Part shown: positions 13,954 to 20,452 of the stretch, one piece after another
Numbering within the stretch: the first letter of the stretch is position 1
How the letters are laid out: every line of letters begins with the position of its first letter
DNA from: a virus
DNA length: 41,603 nucleotides
IMG/VR virus record: IMGVR_UViG_3300015603_000047
Coordinates: 1 to 41,603 of that record
Reading direction: 5' to 3' (one strand)
Position numbers and translations under genes: made by a program
The notes under the pieces: generated by a model
Told to the model about the DNA's origin: nothing
Database searches by the model: none
What the model saw: the letters and a program-made list of their open reading frames with translations, nothing else

Positions 13954-14590
13954 CAAACTCCTCGGTTATGTTACCAGATGGCAGTATAATCCAATTATCT
14001 TTGTCATAATCAGTGTGGGCGAAATACCTGAAGCCACCGTCCTGATTGTAATTGTATGTTGAATACGAATTTAGTTTCCGGCTTCGAAATCCCGTAAACT
14101 TAGGTATAATTTCTGATTTCGCCCGTATTTCTCCACATACAGTAATATGTGGAATGACCTTCACTAGTTCTTTAAGGGTAGTTGAGTTACATGCACCCTC
14201 GAATATATTAAGCCGTATCTTACTCATATTGGTCTTGGCCCTAAAGGACGGGTCACTGACAATATCTGCATCACTCACCGATATGTTATCAGCAAGCCTT
14301 AAGGTATCTCTGAACCAGGCATCACCACCACTCCCGTTGGTAGTAACATTCAATGTAGTACTCGGAAAGAATTCTCTAATAAGCCTTAGGTACTGGTTAA
14401 ATTCTTTAATATACGCAACCTCACCACCCATAACAGTGATATATTGTGTATCCTTAAAATCTGATGCCAGAAAGATTTCACGTAAGGTATTAATCGGTAA
14501 TACCCTATTGCTGAAATCTTTCTGATAACAAAATGAACAACGCTTGTTACACTTGTATGTCAGCACAATTCTAAGGCCAGTTTTCTTCAT
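13931..14590 (-). CDS. Short radical SAM protein of the peptide cassette
   Basis: A 219-aa radical SAM protein with the cluster motif CNKRCSFC (Cys14, Cys18, Cys21), a GGEVAYI segment in place of the usual GGEP, and LNVTTNGSGG. It has no C-terminal SPASM-type cysteine cluster, so it likely carries one cluster only. It is about the size of QueE, but QueE-specific features are missing and its neighbours are not queuosine genes. The gene lies 22 bases downstream of the 46-aa peptide gene and overlaps a methyltransferase. I infer that it modifies the peptide. AT-rich compared with nadV and the RlmN-like gene. Confidence 0.82.
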   Translation of the reverse strand: MKKTGLRIVLTYKCNKRCSFCYQKDFSNRVLPINTLREIFLASDFKDTQYITVMGGEVAYIKEFNQYLRLIREFFPSTTLNVTTNGSGGDAWFRDTLRLADNISVSDADIVSDPSFRAKTNMSKIRLNIFEGACNSTTLKELVKVIPHITVCGEIRAKSEIIPKFTGFRSRKLNSYSTYNYNQDGGFRYFAHTDYDKDNWIILPSGNITEEFDDVINGM

Positions 14591-14612
14591 CTTGTACTAT
14601 CGGCTAGACTGA

Positions 14613-14753
14613 CTATTCGTTAATTGCTTCTGTTACCAAGCACATCATTCCACAAGCGGCGCCGGCTTGCACTTCTGCGTCCGTTGCGATTGCGACTGCA
14701 CCTTCGAAACCTGCTTCGGTGATGCTGTTGACGATTTGTGTTACTTTTTCCAT
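14613..14753 (-). CDS. 46-aa peptide, candidate radical-SAM-modified (RiPP) precursor
   Basis: A 46-codon gene with AAAGGA 6-7 bases before the ATG. The first ~28 residues (from MEKVTQIVNSITEAGFEG) are acidic and helix-forming, like a leader peptide. Then comes a small-residue core, QAGAACGMMCLVTEAINE, with two cysteines (34 and 38) and two methionines. It has no membrane helix and no recognised domain. It lies between an RlmN-like radical SAM gene with a 66-aa partner and a second radical SAM gene followed by a methyltransferase. A short leader-plus-core peptide beside radical SAM enzymes is the standard arrangement of RiPP clusters, hence the call; it could instead be a small structural partner of the enzymes. 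Confidence 0.7.
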   Translation of the reverse strand: MEKVTQIVNSITEAGFEGAVAIATDAEVQAGAACGMMCLVTEAINE

Positions 14754-14786
14754 GATTTTTCCTTTAAATTGATAATACGACTTTAC

Positions 14787-14987
14787 CTACTTTTTCAATA
14801 CGATTTTTACTTCTACTTCCACTATTTCAGCCGGCACCCCGGTTTGTTGAACTTGTGAAGTAATTTTCCACTGCTTAACATAAGCTTCGGCAGCAGCTAC
14901 AGTGTCAAACAGTAATGCGGAAGCATTATTGTCTGTCATTAGCCCATCCTTGCGAACAAGCATACCGTAATATCTAATAGCAAACAT
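14787..14987 (-). CDS. Small alpha/beta protein of the peptide cassette (66 aa)
   Basis: A 66-aa protein of unknown function with strand-helix-strand character: FAIRYYGMLVRKDGLM, then a helix VAAAEAYVKQW, then PAEIVEVEVKIVLKK. Its ATG shares a base with the stop of the RlmN-like gene (TGATG), so the two are translationally coupled. It does not look like a RiPP recognition element, but a partner role to the radical SAM enzymes or the peptide is plausible from position alone. Confidence 0.72.
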   Translation of the reverse strand: MFAIRYYGMLVRKDGLMTDNNASALLFDTVAAAEAYVKQWKITSQVQQTGVPAEIVEVEVKIVLKK

Positions 14988-15847
14988 CAGATTGAATTTT
15001 CGTAGCTGAATAGTGTTGAGAGAGAATTCTCGTCAGACACGGGGTTTTCGTTAATCGGAGACACCTTGATGAAGACCGTTTTAGGGTCAAATTGTGTCTT
15101 GAGGTCTTCGATCACGAAAGGGGTATCCTTAGCAAGCGCGAAATTCAGCGTTGCTTTCCAAGGACGATTCGGGAAATGATTGTACCAATGAGTGGCCAAT
15201 TCGCCTATCTGTTTGTTAGTCATTACAGTGCCGATCTGCAACCATTTACGGAATGTGTCGTCAGTGCTATGGATGCTGAATTGAAGTTCAAGCCAATCGG
15301 ATCCAAACTTCCTTTCAAGGCCTAACAATGCAGCAACCAAATCCTTTGACTTTTTGATACCGATAGTGGATATTTGAACGCGGGCTTTTGGATAGAGAGT
15401 TTTGATGCGGTCCACTGCCTCAACTACGTTGCGTTTGTTCAGACTGGGTTCGCCCATGCGCGTAAAGAGTACGCGGAAGATTCCACTGTCATTTGGATTG
15501 AGTCCGCCGTTGATTTTTTGTGCTTCGGCGACAGCATATTTGACCTGATCAACCATTTCGTCAGCAGTCAGGTTGCGCCAGCCTTGAGAGTCAGTAAGAC
15601 GATTGACCGCGCAGAATTTGCACTTGATCGGGCAACCAGTTTGTGTGCTGATGCCGACTGTCCATTTCTCTTTCCAGTTTTCGATGGAGAAAGCATTGGC
15701 GTCAACTTTGTTGTCTTTGCGGTGGGTGTTACGAACCTCAGTCTGACCTGGCAGACACGTTGAGGTTGTTTCGATTAGCTTTTTGTCGATCAGTTGAAGA
15801 ACTGACACGTAGCCGTTTGTAAATTGTTTCGTTTTAAGTTCGATCAT
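14987..15847 (-). CDS. RlmN/Cfr-like radical SAM protein lacking the two methylation cysteines
   Basis: A 286-aa protein clearly related to RlmN: STQTGCPIKCKFC with cluster cysteines 72, 76 and 79, RNLTADEMVDQV, LFTRMGEPSLNKRN, VQISTIGI and LQFSIHSTDD follow in the RlmN order. RlmN and Cfr need two further cysteines, one seven residues before the cluster and one near the C-terminus. Here the first is Gly65 and there is no Cys after 79. The RlmN N-terminal accessory domain is also shortened. It should therefore not methylate RNA by the known mechanism. It heads a five-gene unit with its own sigma70 promoter, and its leader repeats that of nadV. Confidence 0.88.
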   Translation of the reverse strand: MIELKTKQFTNGYVSVLQLIDKKLIETTSTCLPGQTEVRNTHRKDNKVDANAFSIENWKEKWTVGISTQTGCPIKCKFCAVNRLTDSQGWRNLTADEMVDQVKYAVAEAQKINGGLNPNDSGIFRVLFTRMGEPSLNKRNVVEAVDRIKTLYPKARVQISTIGIKKSKDLVAALLGLERKFGSDWLELQFSIHSTDDTFRKWLQIGTVMTNKQIGELATHWYNHFPNRPWKATLNFALAKDTPFVIEDLKTQFDPKTVFIKVSPINENPVSDENSLSTLFSYENSI

Positions 15848-15864
15848 ATAAAATCCTTATATAA
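15848..15864 (-). repeat. Duplicated leader hairpin over the RlmN-like gene start
   Basis: Identical over 17 bp to 13426-13442. Contains the Shine-Dalgarno AAGGA in the loop of an A-U stem that runs into the ATG. Confidence 0.6.
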
Positions 15865-15894
15865 ACTAGCCAACTCTATCGTCGGCATGTTGCT

Positions 15895-15923
15895 ATTATA
15901 GTTTAACAATTAAAAATTGTCAA
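15895..15923 (-). promoter_or_regulatory. Sigma70-type promoter of the radical SAM peptide cassette
   Basis: Minus strand TTGACA (plus 15918-15923), 17-bp spacer, TATAAT (plus 15895-15900): a perfect consensus. Upstream AGGTTAG is shared with the natV promoter. Confidence 0.9.
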
Positions 15924-16190
15924 CTAACCTCCTGCTATTATATATGTAGGAAGCTCTCTCAGTATTGTTCCACCATACGCCAATACATACGCCAATGCAT
16001 CCTGCTCCTCAACGAATTTAAGATGAGGGGAAACCCAATCAATCGTATCGCCGATCTGGCCGCCCGGATGATATTCTACTTTATCATCATACCCACGATC
16101 GTATAACTTTTCAGCCAATTTAGCAAAATCGCTACGGCCGTTGAGTTTGTTGATATGGATATAATAAGTCACTGTATTCAGCCGGGTCAC
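15924..16190 (-). CDS. Hypothetical protein (88 aa), GTG start
   Basis: Not recognised. An 88-aa protein starting at GTG: TAAGGAGAACCT precedes it, and the GTG overlaps the stop of the upstream gene (GTGA). The middle contains YHPGGQIGDTIDWVSPHLKF and a C-terminal ALAYVLAYGGTIL segment. It is the last gene of the natV operon, ending where the next promoter begins. Confidence 0.68.
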   Translation of the reverse strand: MTRLNTVTYYIHINKLNGRSDFAKLAEKLYDRGYDDKVEYHPGGQIGDTIDWVSPHLKFVEEQDALAYVLAYGGTILRELPTYIIAGG

Positions 16191-16645
16191 AGGTTCTCCT
16201 TATCAAATTTGTTCCAACACAACGACTTGGCGGCAAAGGACTTGCAGCTGGAGAACGAACCCAATGCGCCGCACTCGTCCCAGTCGGGTTTCTTTTTATA
16301 GTCAGCAGACTGGTACCACCACGCCGGGCAAGTGTATCGACGATCTTCAGTCCCGGGACCGAATGGTTTACCAGCAGCCCAATCTACCGCGGGCAGGCCT
16401 CCAAATTCTTCAAGCGTATGGCCTTTGCCGGTGCCGATCATAATGCCAGGATTCACCTCATAGATCCGGATTACTTTGGGGTTCGGCTTGCGACCGGTGA
16501 ACTCCTCGTATTCGTGAGTGAAGTGATACTTACCAGTACCTTTACAGTGGTGACACACCACAGCAGCACCGTCACGTTCTGCCATACCCACATAAAGTCC
16601 AGTACCGTGACATTCCGAACATTCTTGGTCAAATTCAATTTTCAT
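16187..16645 (-). CDS. Protein with DnaJ-type zinc-finger repeat (152 aa)
   Basis: A 152-aa protein. Residues 9-16 (CSECHGTG) and about 31-38 (CHHCKGTG) form a DnaJ-like CxxCxGxG zinc-finger pair. The C-terminal half has more Cys and Trp (CPAWWYQS, DECGALGSFSSC), perhaps a second metal site. There is no J domain, so it is not a DnaJ co-chaperone. GC-rich. It lies one base after 16647-16922 in the natV operon; its role is unknown. Confidence 0.75.
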   Translation of the reverse strand: MKIEFDQECSECHGTGLYVGMAERDGAAVVCHHCKGTGKYHFTHEYEEFTGRKPNPKVIRIYEVNPGIMIGTGKGHTLEEFGGLPAVDWAAGKPFGPGTEDRRYTCPAWWYQSADYKKKPDWDECGALGSFSSCKSFAAKSLCWNKFDKENL

Positions 16646-16646
16646 T

Positions 16647-16922
16647 TCATGCTCCTATTACTTCAAAATCCCACTTAGCACTTTGGCAAATCTTGCCCCA
16701 TGTGCGGTGATGTTGATAAATTAGCTTTGCGGCTAAGTCCTCACTGTCGGACCCGATCTTACCTTTGGCACACCATGTCATAGCATCCTCAAGGTGGGCG
16801 CACGTGGCATAGTTGATGTAGTCATCAAATAACAGTTGCCCCATACTTTCACAATATTCTTCCAAGGCCGCTGGGGTTTCGTCGGGCATTTCGATTTCGA
16901 TAATCAGTTTGACTTTCATCAT
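16647..16922 (-). CDS. Hypothetical protein (91 aa)
   Basis: Not recognised. A 91-aa acidic alpha/beta protein: MMKVKLIIEIEMPDETPAAL, then helices containing Cys, His and Trp. The start overlaps the natV stop by 4 bases (ATGA), so it is translated with natV. Confidence 0.68.
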   Translation of the reverse strand: MMKVKLIIEIEMPDETPAALEEYCESMGQLLFDDYINYATCAHLEDAMTWCAKGKIGSDSEDLAAKLIYQHHRTWGKICQSAKWDFEVIGA

Positions 16923-17947
16923 GCTCCAATCATAGTTTGGATAATTTCGTAGTGATCTTCAAAGGTCACATTCGAATCCAATTCGTTGATCGGGATCCAT
17001 TGTGCTTTTTCAGCATCGTCAGATCCTTTGACCTTGGGCAGTTCGCCGGCAGGCAGATCAATCCTGAAACAGTGGGTGATTGTGCGACCACGTGCTGAAC
17101 GCTCGATGGCGTCAAACACTTGTGTTTTCACAATCGATCCTATCAGGACAGGGCCGGGCACCTTGATCATTGTTTCTTCTCGCAGTTCGCGGACCATTGC
17201 GTCCTGGACACTCCGATCAGTTCCAGCATTCAGGAAGCCACCGGGCATTGCCCAGAGACCCTTGCCCGGTTCGCTGCGGCGTTTCACCATCAGCACATGC
17301 CCTGCACATATCACTACCGCATCCACAGTGACGAAGATCGGCGGGTACCGCAGACTGGAGTATTGCTTTTTGTAATCTTCAATGAATAGGCGCTCACGCA
17401 TAACCTGCGCCCATTCCTCAGTGCCTTTCCAGCCCTCAAGCATCTGGTTGACTGGACCGGGTAGCACGCCATGTAGAAAGTTCATGTTGGCGTTTGCACG
17501 GAAATACAGATCACGAATATTCGTGGCGTTCAGTGGCTCAAGCAGATCAACTTCCTCGAAGCCCCATTGAGGGAACATATCAAGATAGAACGTACTGGAG
17601 TCTTTCCGGTGGCCGATCAAGGCGATACTGTCACCTGGCTGAGTGTGCTTTGCCACGATGGCTTGCACTCGTGCGGCCCAGGCTTGGTCGTTGTAGATCG
17701 TGTCGGTGTTGTGTTCAATCCGGATCATGCAGTCATCATCGGGCATTTGAGCGATGACATTTTTCAGCATGTTTTCACGATCAATGCTGCTCCAGGGATT
17801 TTTATAGGTGCGTGGCTGGCGTGCAGATCCAACTACGATGATCAGTTGCTTTGCCAACAGCGTGGCTCTACGGATTATTTCAGCGTGAGCTTTGTGGACT
17901 GGTTGAAAGCGTCCAATGAGGACCAGAGTGTGATATTGTTTCGTCAT
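16919..17947 (-). CDS. natV: Bifunctional NMN adenylyltransferase / Nudix hydrolase (NatV/NadM-Nudix)
   Basis: A 342-aa two-domain enzyme. The N-terminal half is an NMN adenylyltransferase with LIGRFQPVHKAHAEIIRRA (the HxxH nucleotidyltransferase motif, near residue 10), GSARQPRTYKNPW and NATNIRDLYF. The C-terminal half is Nudix, with GGFLNAG followed by VRELREETM; compared with the usual spacing it has two extra residues and lacks the first Glu of the box, so its hydrolase activity may be altered. It makes NAD+ from NMN and ATP; the Nudix part may cleave ADP-ribose. The same fusion occurs in phage KVP40. It has a sigma70 promoter and a late-type box upstream. Confidence 0.94.
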   Translation of the reverse strand: MTKQYHTLVLIGRFQPVHKAHAEIIRRATLLAKQLIIVVGSARQPRTYKNPWSSIDRENMLKNVIAQMPDDDCMIRIEHNTDTIYNDQAWAARVQAIVAKHTQPGDSIALIGHRKDSSTFYLDMFPQWGFEEVDLLEPLNATNIRDLYFRANANMNFLHGVLPGPVNQMLEGWKGTEEWAQVMRERLFIEDYKKQYSSLRYPPIFVTVDAVVICAGHVLMVKRRSEPGKGLWAMPGGFLNAGTDRSVQDAMVRELREETMIKVPGPVLIGSIVKTQVFDAIERSARGRTITHCFRIDLPAGELPKVKGSDDAEKAQWIPINELDSNVTFEDHYEIIQTMIGA

Positions 17948-18000
17948 AACATAAATCCTATGTTGTTTACTGATATAGTAAAGTCTATCTCTACTATTGC

Positions 18001-18008
18001 TATTTAGC
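18001..18008 (-). promoter_or_regulatory. Late-type box (GCTAAATA) before natV
   Basis: The minus strand reads GCTAAATA, 4 bp downstream of the sigma70 -10 box and 53 bp before the natV start. Same variant as at 26830-26837. Confidence 0.4.
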
Positions 18009-18012
18009 CTTT

Positions 18013-18041
18013 AGTATACACTAAGGCATTATTTTGGTCAA
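18013..18041 (-). promoter_or_regulatory. Sigma70-type promoter for natV
   Basis: Minus strand TTGACC (plus 18036-18041), 17-bp spacer, TATACT (plus 18013-18018). The bases before the -35 box (GAGGTTAG) match those of the 15895-15923 promoter, which suggests coordinated control. Confidence 0.8.
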
Positions 18042-18060
18042 CTAACCTCTTACCGAACTA

Positions 18061-18336
18061 TCATCCGCGAAGTCTTCGCATAATATCTTCGGCTTCACTT
18101 TCTTTAATTCTCTTGTATTTATTCCATGATTTAATGGTGTTTTCCCATAGGCCTATGCCTATAAGGCTGAATATAAAGGACCCTACTGCTGTAATCATGA
18201 TTCCCATGAATCCGAATTCAAGATATAACCACCCAAATGTAGTAGATACTACAGCGAATAATACCATTAATCCTATCTGTTTGGTTTCTCTACTTGTTTG
18301 GCCCCACTGCCACCTAATAAAACGTAAAATTTCCAT
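18061..18336 (-). CDS. Small membrane protein, two TM helices
   Basis: A 91-aa protein with two hydrophobic helices (about residues 23-41 and 44-65) and a charged C-terminal tail ending AEDIMRRLRG. The 19377-19682 product has the same plan and a similar end (EDIAILRKLKG), so the two are probably paralogues. Likely in the host inner membrane; role unknown. Confidence 0.72.
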   Translation of the reverse strand: MEILRFIRWQWGQTSRETKQIGLMVLFAVVSTTFGWLYLEFGFMGIMITAVGSFIFSLIGIGLWENTIKSWNKYKRIKESEAEDIMRRLRG

Positions 18337-18338
18337 AC

Positions 18339-18611
18339 CTATCTTTCGGCTGAATTACCATCTATGTCTATGATGTGCAGAAATGCGTCTTCCTCGTCCG
18401 GTGTCCAATCAAGAAAGTCATCATATGATTCTTCGTGAGTATCTTCATATGGTTCGCTGATCATTGGGTTCTGAACACTGTTATCTTTAGCCCACTGAAT
18501 TGCTTTCTTTCGAGCATTCTCAGTTGATGATGCTTCTACAACAATATGGTGAATATCTGCTGCTGTAGGGCCATACTCAATACTAACATTCCATTTAGAT
18601 AGATTTGTCAT
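18339..18611 (-). CDS. Hypothetical acidic protein (90 aa)
   Basis: Not recognised. A 90-aa protein. I chose the ATG at 18609-18611 because AAGGATGAA precedes it and anything longer would run inside the better-supported 18625-19005 gene. The N-terminal half is alpha/beta (VSIEYGPTAADIHHIVVEAS), the C-terminal half very acidic (DDFLDWTPDEEDAFLHIIDI). Confidence 0.65.
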   Translation of the reverse strand: MTNLSKWNVSIEYGPTAADIHHIVVEASSTENARKKAIQWAKDNSVQNPMISEPYEDTHEESYDDFLDWTPDEEDAFLHIIDIDGNSAER

Positions 18612-18624
18612 TTCATCCTTGTGT

Positions 18625-19005
18625 TTACGGTTTAGGCCCTGTCGGGAATGGGGAGGCATCTTCACTCTTAATAACTTCGGCAGGGTAATGTTTAAAGAAC
18701 CATTTGCCCCAGGTGTCGGGGTCAACACCTCGTTGAATACCGTGTACCCAAAATCCGCCAATTGCCTGCTGACCGTACTGCGGATTCATCGGGTATGGGT
18801 GATAATTTCGTTCATATTCCAGATCGATATTACCTTCCCATATCACTTTGTTTGTATCTTCGGGATCGAAGATGGTAAGATAGTCACCCCGGGTTAGACA
18901 ATTAAGGCCGGCATACCCTTCTTTGGTATCATCATATACAGCCCAGATTACTCCCTCTGTTCCTGTCTCAAAGAACGGATCGAGTTTACCCTTGATCGGT
19001 AACAT
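18625..19005 (-). CDS. Conserved phage protein (126 aa)
   Basis: A 126-aa protein of unknown function that resembles a family I recall from many tailed phages: starts near LDPFFETGTEGVIWAVYDD, then GDYLTIFD, and PQYGQQAIGGFWVHGIQRGV in the second half. It is soluble, rich in Trp, Gly and Tyr, and has a single Cys. Ends 13 bases before the start of 18339-18611. Confidence 0.8.
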   Translation of the reverse strand: MLPIKGKLDPFFETGTEGVIWAVYDDTKEGYAGLNCLTRGDYLTIFDPEDTNKVIWEGNIDLEYERNYHPYPMNPQYGQQAIGGFWVHGIQRGVDPDTWGKWFFKHYPAEVIKSEDASPFPTGPKP

Positions 19006-19018
19006 CTTACTTCCTGAG

Positions 19019-19267
19019 TTATTCTGCCTGTTCGGCTACAAACTTATTACGAATGTTGGTGCCAAAATACTTGCCTTTGGATGCGGCAGCAACAAATGCC
19101 TTAAAGGTTGTCTCATCAACACCCTTATAGATATATGCTGAACCATTCTTGAGTCTTAGCGCCAGATCGCCTGCGGCGCGGGCATAAGATTCAATAAGAC
19201 TACTACCTGCTACAGTAGTGAATGTAACAGACTTATCAATCTTAACCAATTTCTTTGTGTTTGTCAT
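19019..19267 (-). CDS. KTSC domain protein
   Basis: An 82-aa protein with a KTSC-type domain: SSLIESYARAAGDLALRLKN, then GSAYIYKGVDETTF and SKGKYFGTNIRNKF match the family pattern of a small beta-rich domain. KTSC domains occur in phage and lysine-tRNA-synthetase-associated proteins; the biochemical role is unclear. I chose the ATG at 19265-19267 (GGAG upstream) over an ATG 45 bases earlier. It has its own sigma70 promoter, suggesting early expression. Confidence 0.75.
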   Translation of the reverse strand: MTNTKKLVKIDKSVTFTTVAGSSLIESYARAAGDLALRLKNGSAYIYKGVDETTFKAFVAAASKGKYFGTNIRNKFVAEQAE

Positions 19268-19320
19268 AGTTTTCTCCGAGTTATGAGTTTTGTTAAGCCA
19301 CTGTGGCTGCAACAGTTGTA

Positions 19321-19349
19321 ATAATACTAGTTTGTCACGTAGATGTCAA
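19321..19349 (-). promoter_or_regulatory. Sigma70-type promoter for the KTSC gene
   Basis: Minus strand TTGACA (plus 19344-19349), 17-bp spacer, TATTAT (plus 19321-19326). Confidence 0.75.
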
Positions 19350-19376
19350 ATTTTTCGTTACCTCCATGCGGGAAGA

Positions 19377-19682
19377 TCAACGAGATGGTGTGCTTATTCC
19401 CTTTAATTTTCTCAGGATGGCTATATCTTCGGTGGGCTGCTCGTCCGCGAATTCATTCCATGTAGCACGGAGACTACTATAGATAAGATTGCATGTAATA
19501 CATATAATAGAACCCACTATGGTAACAAGCATGCCATATAGTATTGCATTCAAGGCGAAATGACCAAAAAAGATTGTCGCTACAAGACACGGGATAGTCC
19601 AAAATATAAAAAAACAGGCGCAGATACGAGCATACCAATCGTTCCGGGACCACCACCAACTACAAAAGTGAAATATTCTCAT
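19377..19682 (-). CDS. Small membrane protein, two TM helices (paralogue)
   Basis: A 101-aa protein with two hydrophobic helices (about 18-40 and 43-70) and a charged tail, same plan as 18061-18336. The N-terminus is rich in Trp and Cys. The start overlaps the phosphatase stop as ATGA, so the two are co-translated. Confidence 0.7.
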   Translation of the reverse strand: MRIFHFCSWWWSRNDWYARICACFFIFWTIPCLVATIFFGHFALNAILYGMLVTIVGSIICITCNLIYSSLRATWNEFADEQPTEDIAILRKLKGISTPSR

Positions 19683-20452
19683 TTAAACTCCATGAATCTG
19701 TCAACTGTAAACCCCTTTTTACCCGGTAACATTACCGCGCCAGACAAAAACCCACCCTTGCCACACCCGGTATCTAAAAATATTACCTTGCCACCGTTCT
19801 TATTCGGGACAATCATTGGTTCGGTTATATTAACACTGTGGATAGGCATTTTATCGTGTCCGACTATAACGGTCTTACCCATTGGGACATTATCAATCCA
19901 ATTGTATAACCGTACAGGGTACCCATCATCCATCTTTTCACCGTTAGTTTCACCAACAATGAACCTTGATTTTTCAGTCTTCCCAACAGTTGGATTTGAT
20001 TCCCACATACACGGATGACTTGCAGCGTGTACTAATGTGTAATCATCAAATTTATGGAATAAGCCGGATAACCGCTTATCTTCTATGATAGAAACATACA
20101 TTTTTAAGAATTCTTCCATCCTTTCGGGCCCGACATCAGCTAATGTTTGCTTACTGTCTCTAGAAAAGCTTACTTTAGCACCATCTGCATACCGGCGGAA
20201 CTTATCATCGTGATTTCCGATGGTAAAACCGGCTCTTCCTTCATACATCATTTCATACATAGCCTGCACTACTTCGAAAGGTTGACGGCCACGATCGCAT
20301 AGGTCTCCCAATGACATAAAAAAGAAGTTTTCACTCTTCGCGAAACTTAAGGCCTTGCTGAAGGATTCGTAGTCGCCGTGAATATCCCCGAAAACTAACA
20401 TTCCATCAAAGTTGTCCTTAACATAATTTGCTAAACTAGAGACCGTCATCAT
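19679..20452 (-). CDS. Calcineurin-like (PP2A-type) phosphoesterase
   Basis: A 257-aa metallophosphoesterase. The metal-binding motifs come in order: GDIHGDY (near residue 22), GDLCDRG, GNHD, then a C-terminal GHDKMPI and DTGCGKGG. These match lambda-type/PP2A-like protein phosphatases, which use two metal ions. It could dephosphorylate host proteins or nucleotides; polynucleotide or diadenosine polyphosphate substrates are also possible for the family. Its start lies inside the end of 20436-20813. Confidence 0.92.
   Translation of the reverse strand: MMTVSSLANYVKDNFDGMLVFGDIHGDYESFSKALSFAKSENFFFMSLGDLCDRGRQPFEVVQAMYEMMYEGRAGFTIGNHDDKFRRYADGAKVSFSRDSKQTLADVGPERMEEFLKMYVSIIEDKRLSGLFHKFDDYTLVHAASHPCMWESNPTVGKTEKSRFIVGETNGEKMDDGYPVRLYNWIDNVPMGKTVIVGHDKMPIHSVNITEPMIVPNKNGGKVIFLDTGCGKGGFLSGAVMLPGKKGFTVDRFMEFK

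Noticed and set aside
13931-14590. Assignment of the short radical SAM protein as QueE
   Set aside because: Size and the CxxxCxxC motif fit, and FolE and QueD are present, but QueE-type active-site features are not seen, the GGEP motif is altered, and the gene is far from queD in a different unit.
14987-15847. Assignment as rRNA methyltransferase RlmN or Cfr
   Set aside because: Both cysteines needed for the methyl transfer mechanism are absent and the N-terminal domain is shortened.
16187-16645. DnaJ co-chaperone
   Set aside because: Only the zinc-finger type repeats are present; there is no J domain with an HPD motif.
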